In this document: positions 60,901 through 64,000 of the stretch, one piece after another | How the letters are laid out: the number at the start of each line of letters is the position of its first letter | Numbering within the stretch: position 1 is the first letter of the stretch | Source: Glycomyces sp. YM15 | GTDB lineage: Bacteria; Actinomycetota; Actinomycetes; Mycobacteriales; Micromonosporaceae | Assembly: GCF_016918015.1 (NCBI RefSeq) | Contig: NZ_JAERMK010000010.1 | Span: forward strand, 1 to 64,000 | Direction of reading: 5' to 3' | Length of the DNA stretch: 64,000 nt | The notes under the pieces: model-generated | Told to the model about the DNA's origin: nothing | Seen by the model: only the letters and a program-made list of their open reading frames with translations | Databases searched by the model: none | Made by a program: the position numbers and the translations under genes

Positions 60901-61272
60901 CGGACCTCCTTGCACGATGTGAGGATGCACCGCCGACGAGCCGAAGGCGGTCGGCTGTTCGACCGGTCACACCATATCGCGGAGCGGCATGTCGAGCTTG
61001 CCGCAGTCGCCCCCGCGGGACCAGTCTCGGCGAAGCCTGCGCGCCGTCGGTTGGCAGATCGTCCGCTTTGCGCAACCTTCCCCGAAGCGGGCGCGTGCAT
61101 TACCCTAGAAGCAGGCCCGATCTCGCTGACCCGGAGAGACCGCCCGAACGCCGACGCCCGCCCGACCGCGCGAAGCTCACGTGCGAGCGGCAGGCCTCCA
61201 TACCGCACCGAAGACGCCCGCACCCGCGCCCGCGGGCCGCCCCTCGGATTCGCCAAGAAGGACCCGTGCCCC
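60901..61272. other. Divergent intergenic region, no gene
   Basis: 372 bases between the ATPase operon and the NfeD-like gene. It must contain promoters for both. A TACCCT hexamer near 61101 is a weak -10 candidate. No gene or repeat is seen. Confidence 0.35.
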
Positions 61273-61929
61273 ATGAGTGAGTTTCTGGATATCGCCCTAT
61301 CCTTTCCACCGGTCGTCTTCTCGTTCGGCCTCGTCCTCGTGGTCGTCTACTGGCTCACCGTCATCATCGGCGCGATGGACGTCGACGTCGTGGACGTCGG
61401 CAGCGAGACCGAGTTCGACGCCGGGGGCGGCTTCTGGTCGGCCTTCGGGTTCGGCGCGGTCCCGTTCACCGTCGTGCTCTCGCTCTGGATCACCTTGGGC
61501 TGGATCGTGACCGTGCTCGGCACCACCTGGGTGCGCAGCGCGGACATGTTCATCCCCGCGACCCTCACCGGCACGGCCGTGCTCGTCGCCGGGATCGGCG
61601 TCGGGATGCTCGGCGCGAAACTGCTCACGAGGCCGCTCGCGAAGCTCTTCGAGGACGCGCCCGCGACAGGGCACGCCGATCTGGTGGGCAAGGTCTGCGT
61701 GGTCCGCACCGGCACCGTCTCGCTCGACGCCGGCCAGGCCGAGATCACCGACGACGAGGGCAGTGTGCTCCTCATCAACGTGCGCCGCTCCCCGCACGAA
61801 CCCGAGGGCATCGACCCGGAGCTGTACTCGCGCCACTCGAAGGTCGTGGTCTTCGACTACGACGAGGTCGAGAAGGTGTTCCTGGTCGTTCCGGTGGCCC
61901 TGCCGCCGGACGTCGTCATCGAGGCCTGA
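61273..61929 (+). CDS. NfeD/YqiJ-like membrane protein
   Basis: 218 aa. N-terminal helix (VVFSFGLVLVVVYWLTVIIG), a loop with acidic DVDVVDVGSETEFDAGG, two further helices (FTVVLSLWITLGWIVTVLG; ATLTGTAVLVAGIGVGMLG) and a C-terminal OB-fold-like domain (ADLVGKVCVVRTGTVSLDAG). This matches YqiJ, the NfeD-type partner of the flotillin YqiK. The flotillin gene follows in the same direction after 199 nt. Confidence 0.8.
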   Translation: MSEFLDIALSFPPVVFSFGLVLVVVYWLTVIIGAMDVDVVDVGSETEFDAGGGFWSAFGFGAVPFTVVLSLWITLGWIVTVLGTTWVRSADMFIPATLTGTAVLVAGIGVGMLGAKLLTRPLAKLFEDAPATGHADLVGKVCVVRTGTVSLDAGQAEITDDEGSVLLINVRRSPHEPEGIDPELYSRHSKVVVFDYDEVEKVFLVVPVALPPDVVIEA

Positions 61930-62128
61930 GCCCGGATCACAGTAGACCGCGCCGCAATGCCGGGTTCCGCCTGGAATGCGGTCTCCCGGTTTCGTGCCTC
62001 GACCACCCTCGCGTACCCACAACCTGGCGCGCCTTGGTTAGGGTGTGGTCACGCCCGCCGCGGCGGCGCCCGCCACTCGCGCCGCCCGCAAGTCCCCGTT
62101 CCCCCGAAGCCTCGTTAGGAACCAACGC

Positions 62129-64000
62129 ATGGACGCCAACTCGGCGACGCTGGCCACGTTCGTGGTCGTCGCGCTCATCGTCATCGGCTTTCTGGTCATG
62201 ATCATCCGGCTGTACCGGAAGGTCGCCCCCGGTCAGGCCCTCGTCGTGACGAAGCTGCGCACCCGCAAAGTCTCCTTCACCTCCGCGCTGGTGCTGCCGA
62301 TCATCCACCGCGCCGAGTACATGGACATCTCGGTCAAGACCATCGAGATCAACCGCGCGGGCAAGGACGGCCTGATCTGCCAGGACAACATCCGCGCCGA
62401 CATCTCCATCACGTTCTTCGTGCGCGTCAACGCCACGGTCGAGGACGTCCTCAACGTCTCCGGCGCGATCGGCACCAAGCGCGCCTCCGACCAGGAGACG
62501 ATGCAGGAGCTGTTCAACGCCAAGTTCGCCGAGGCCCTCAAGACCGTCGGCAAGCAGCTCGACTTCACCGACCTCTACACGAACCGCGACGAGTTCCGCG
62601 ACCGCATCATCCACCTCATCGGCACCGACCTCAACGGCTACTCGCTCGAGGACGCGGCCATCGACTACCTCGAGCAGACCCCCCTGGACCAGCTCGACCC
62701 CAAGAACATCCTCGACGCGCAGGGCATCCGCAAGATCACCCAGCTCACCGCGATCGAAGCGGTCACCACCAACGAGCACCGCCGCACCGAGGAGAAGGAG
62801 ATCAAGCGCCAGGACGTCGAGGCCAAGGAGGCCGTGCTCGAACTCGAGCGCCGCCAGACCGAGGCCGAGATCCGCCAGCAGCGCGAGATCGAGACCCTGC
62901 GGGCCCGCGAGTCCGCCGAAGTGCAGAAGGTCCAGGCCGAGGAGCGCCTCAAGAGCGAGACCGCGCGCATCAGGACCGAAGAGGCCACGGGCATCCAGCA
63001 CGAGAACCGCCTCCGCGAGATCGCCGTCGCCGAGAAGAACCGCGAGCGCGTGATCGCCGTCGAGACCGAGCGCATCGAGAAGGACCGCATCCTCGAGGTC
63101 GTCGGCCGCGAACGCGAGGAAGAGCTGGCCCGCATCGCGGCCCAGAAGGAGCTCGAGGCGCAGAAGCGCGACATCGCCGACGTCGTCCGCGAGCGCATCG
63201 CCGTCGAGAAGACCGTCGCCGAGCAGGAAGAGGGCATCAAGCGCCTGCGCGCCACCGAAGAGGCCGAGCGCGAACGCCAGCGCGTCATCATCCTCGCCGA
63301 GGCCGAGGCCCAGGAGAGCCTGGTCAAGGACATCAAGCGCGCCGAAGCCGGCGAGGCCGCGTCCAAGCACCTCGCCCGCCAGCGCCTCACCGAGGCCGAG
63401 GCCGCCCAGCAGGCCGCCGAGCTCGAGGCCCGCGCCAAGATCCGCCAGGCCGAAGGGGACCAGGCCATCGCGGCCGCCCCGGGTCTGGCCGCCGTCCAGG
63501 TCCGCGAGGCCGAAGCCGACGCGATCGAGAAGGGCGGGCTCGCCGAGGCGAAGGCCGCCGAGGCCAAGGGCAAGGCCGAGGCCGAAGCCCAGGCCGCCAT
63601 CGGCAAGGCCCAGGCGAGCGCCACCTCCGCGAAGGGCCTGGCGGAAGCCGAGGCCCAGGCCGCGCAGGGCACCGCCGAGGCGAACGCCCTGCGCGAGAAG
63701 CTCCTCGCCGAGTCGGTGGGTCTCACCGAGAAGGCCGCCGCGATGGACGCCCTCTCGGACGCCAGCCGCGGGCACGAGGAGTACCGCCTGCGCCTGGAGA
63801 TGGAGAAGGAGCTGCGCGGCATGGAGATCGACGCCCGCCGTTCGATCGCCGAGCAGCAGGCCGGCGTCATCGCCGCGGGCCTCACCAGCGCCGACATCTC
63901 GATCGTCGGCGGCGACACCCAGTTCTTCGACCGGGTCGTCGGCGCGATCGGCTACGGCAAGGCCGTCGACGGCTTCGTCGCCAACTCCGATGTGGCGCAG
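62129..64000 (+). CDS. Flotillin, YqiK-like SPFH protein (3' end outside window)
   Basis: At least 624 aa; the frame is open at the right edge. One N-terminal membrane helix (FVVVALIVIGFLVMIIRLYR) is followed by the SPFH/Band 7 domain (PGQALVVTKLRTRKVSFTSA; VKTIEINRAGKDGLICQDNI) and from about residue 220 a very long Ala/Glu/Arg coiled coil with E-A-x-A repeats, as in flotillins. Near the end GDTQFFDRVVGAIGYGKAVD is typical of YqiK. It scaffolds membrane microdomains. AGGA lies 8 nt before the ATG; a TAGGGT box near 62040 may be its -10. Confidence 0.9.
   Translation, partial: MDANSATLATFVVVALIVIGFLVMIIRLYRKVAPGQALVVTKLRTRKVSFTSALVLPIIHRAEYMDISVKTIEINRAGKDGLICQDNIRADISITFFVRVNATVEDVLNVSGAIGTKRASDQETMQELFNAKFAEALKTVGKQLDFTDLYTNRDEFRDRIIHLIGTDLNGYSLEDAAIDYLEQTPLDQLDPKNILDAQGIRKITQLTAIEAVTTNEHRRTEEKEIKRQDVEAKEAVLELERRQTEAEIRQQREIETLRARESAEVQKVQAEERLKSETARIRTEEATGIQHENRLREIAVAEKNRERVIAVETERIEKDRILEVVGREREEELARIAAQKELEAQKRDIADVVRERIAVEKTVAEQEEGIKRLRATEEAERERQRVIILAEAEAQESLVKDIKRAEAGEAASKHLARQRLTEAEAAQQAAELEARAKIRQAEGDQAIAAAPGLAAVQVREAEADAIEKGGLAEAKAAEAKGKAEAEAQAAIGKAQASATSAKGLAEAEAQAAQGTAEANALREKLLAESVGLTEKAAAMDALSDASRGHEEYRLRLEMEKELRGMEIDARRSIAEQQAGVIAAGLTSADISIVGGDTQFFDRVVGAIGYGKAVDGFVANSDVAQ

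Noticed and set aside
62129-64000. Long minus-strand frames over the flotillin gene
   Set aside because: Coiled-coil Ala/Glu codons produce open Leu/Ala/Gly frames on the opposite strand; the flotillin reading has clear family motifs.

Overview
The window is very GC-rich, with GC-biased codons, many GTG starts and translationally coupled genes. This points to a filamentous-type actinobacterium. The mix of WXG100/YbaB secretion cassettes, a VirB-like operon and actinobacterial orphan families would suit the Glycomycetales (Glycomyces or Stackebrandtia), but that assignment is inference. No rRNA, canonical tRNA, insertion sequence, integrase or CRISPR array was found, so the window reads as chromosomal with accessory blocks.

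Layout. 0-16 kb: mostly orphan membrane proteins and small enzymes (HEAT-repeat protein, methyltransferase, sensor-domain protein, VTT membrane protein, GNAT acetyltransferase). At 5.0-6.1 kb a conserved protein gene is followed by two tandem structured RNAs. Each has a T-arm, an acceptor-like stem and a D-arm in circularly permuted order inside a long closing stem, the architecture of YrlA-type bacterial Y RNAs that mimic tRNA. 16.2-23.7 kb: a six-gene, minus-strand, tightly coupled type IV secretion-like operon (pilin-like, VirB3-like, VirB4-like ATPase, VirB6-like, VirB8-like, lytic transglycosylase plus M23 hydrolase). The Tyr-Pro-Gln repeats of its ATPase are written in DNA as a run of DnaA boxes. 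24-42 kb: a type VII-like secretion and polymorphic-toxin region. WXG100-like small proteins, YbaB-like proteins, large Gly-rich WXG proteins with a shared acidic ...D-(P/L)-Y-A tail, a two-polypeptide HNH nuclease toxin, and a run of intact and decaying immunity genes. 42-48 kb: membrane and metabolic singletons (Gfo/Idh/MocA dehydrogenase, CopC-like protein, sulfotransferase). 48.4-51.2 kb: the molybdenum-cofactor operon moaC-moaB-moeA-moaE. 51-54 kb: a membrane protein pair and a divergent TetR/medium-chain reductase pair. 54-55.9 kb: a repeat-rich stretch with no credible gene. 55.9-60.9 kb: a minus-strand operon of an FtsK/EccC-like ATPase, a coiled-coil membrane protein, a large WXG-type protein and an unknown protein. 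61.3-64 kb: an NfeD/YqiJ-like protein and a flotillin (YqiK-like) gene that runs off the window.

How the parts work together. Two separate envelope-export machineries, VirB-like and EccC/WXG-like, lie within 45 kb. The VirB-like operon lacks a visible coupling protein or relaxase, and the EccC-like operon lacks visible EccB/D/E and mycosin. Each is therefore either reduced or completed by genes elsewhere. The 31-36 kb block has the arrangement of a toxin-immunity locus fed by the type VII pathway. It has lower GC and several frameshifted genes, consistent with rapid turnover.
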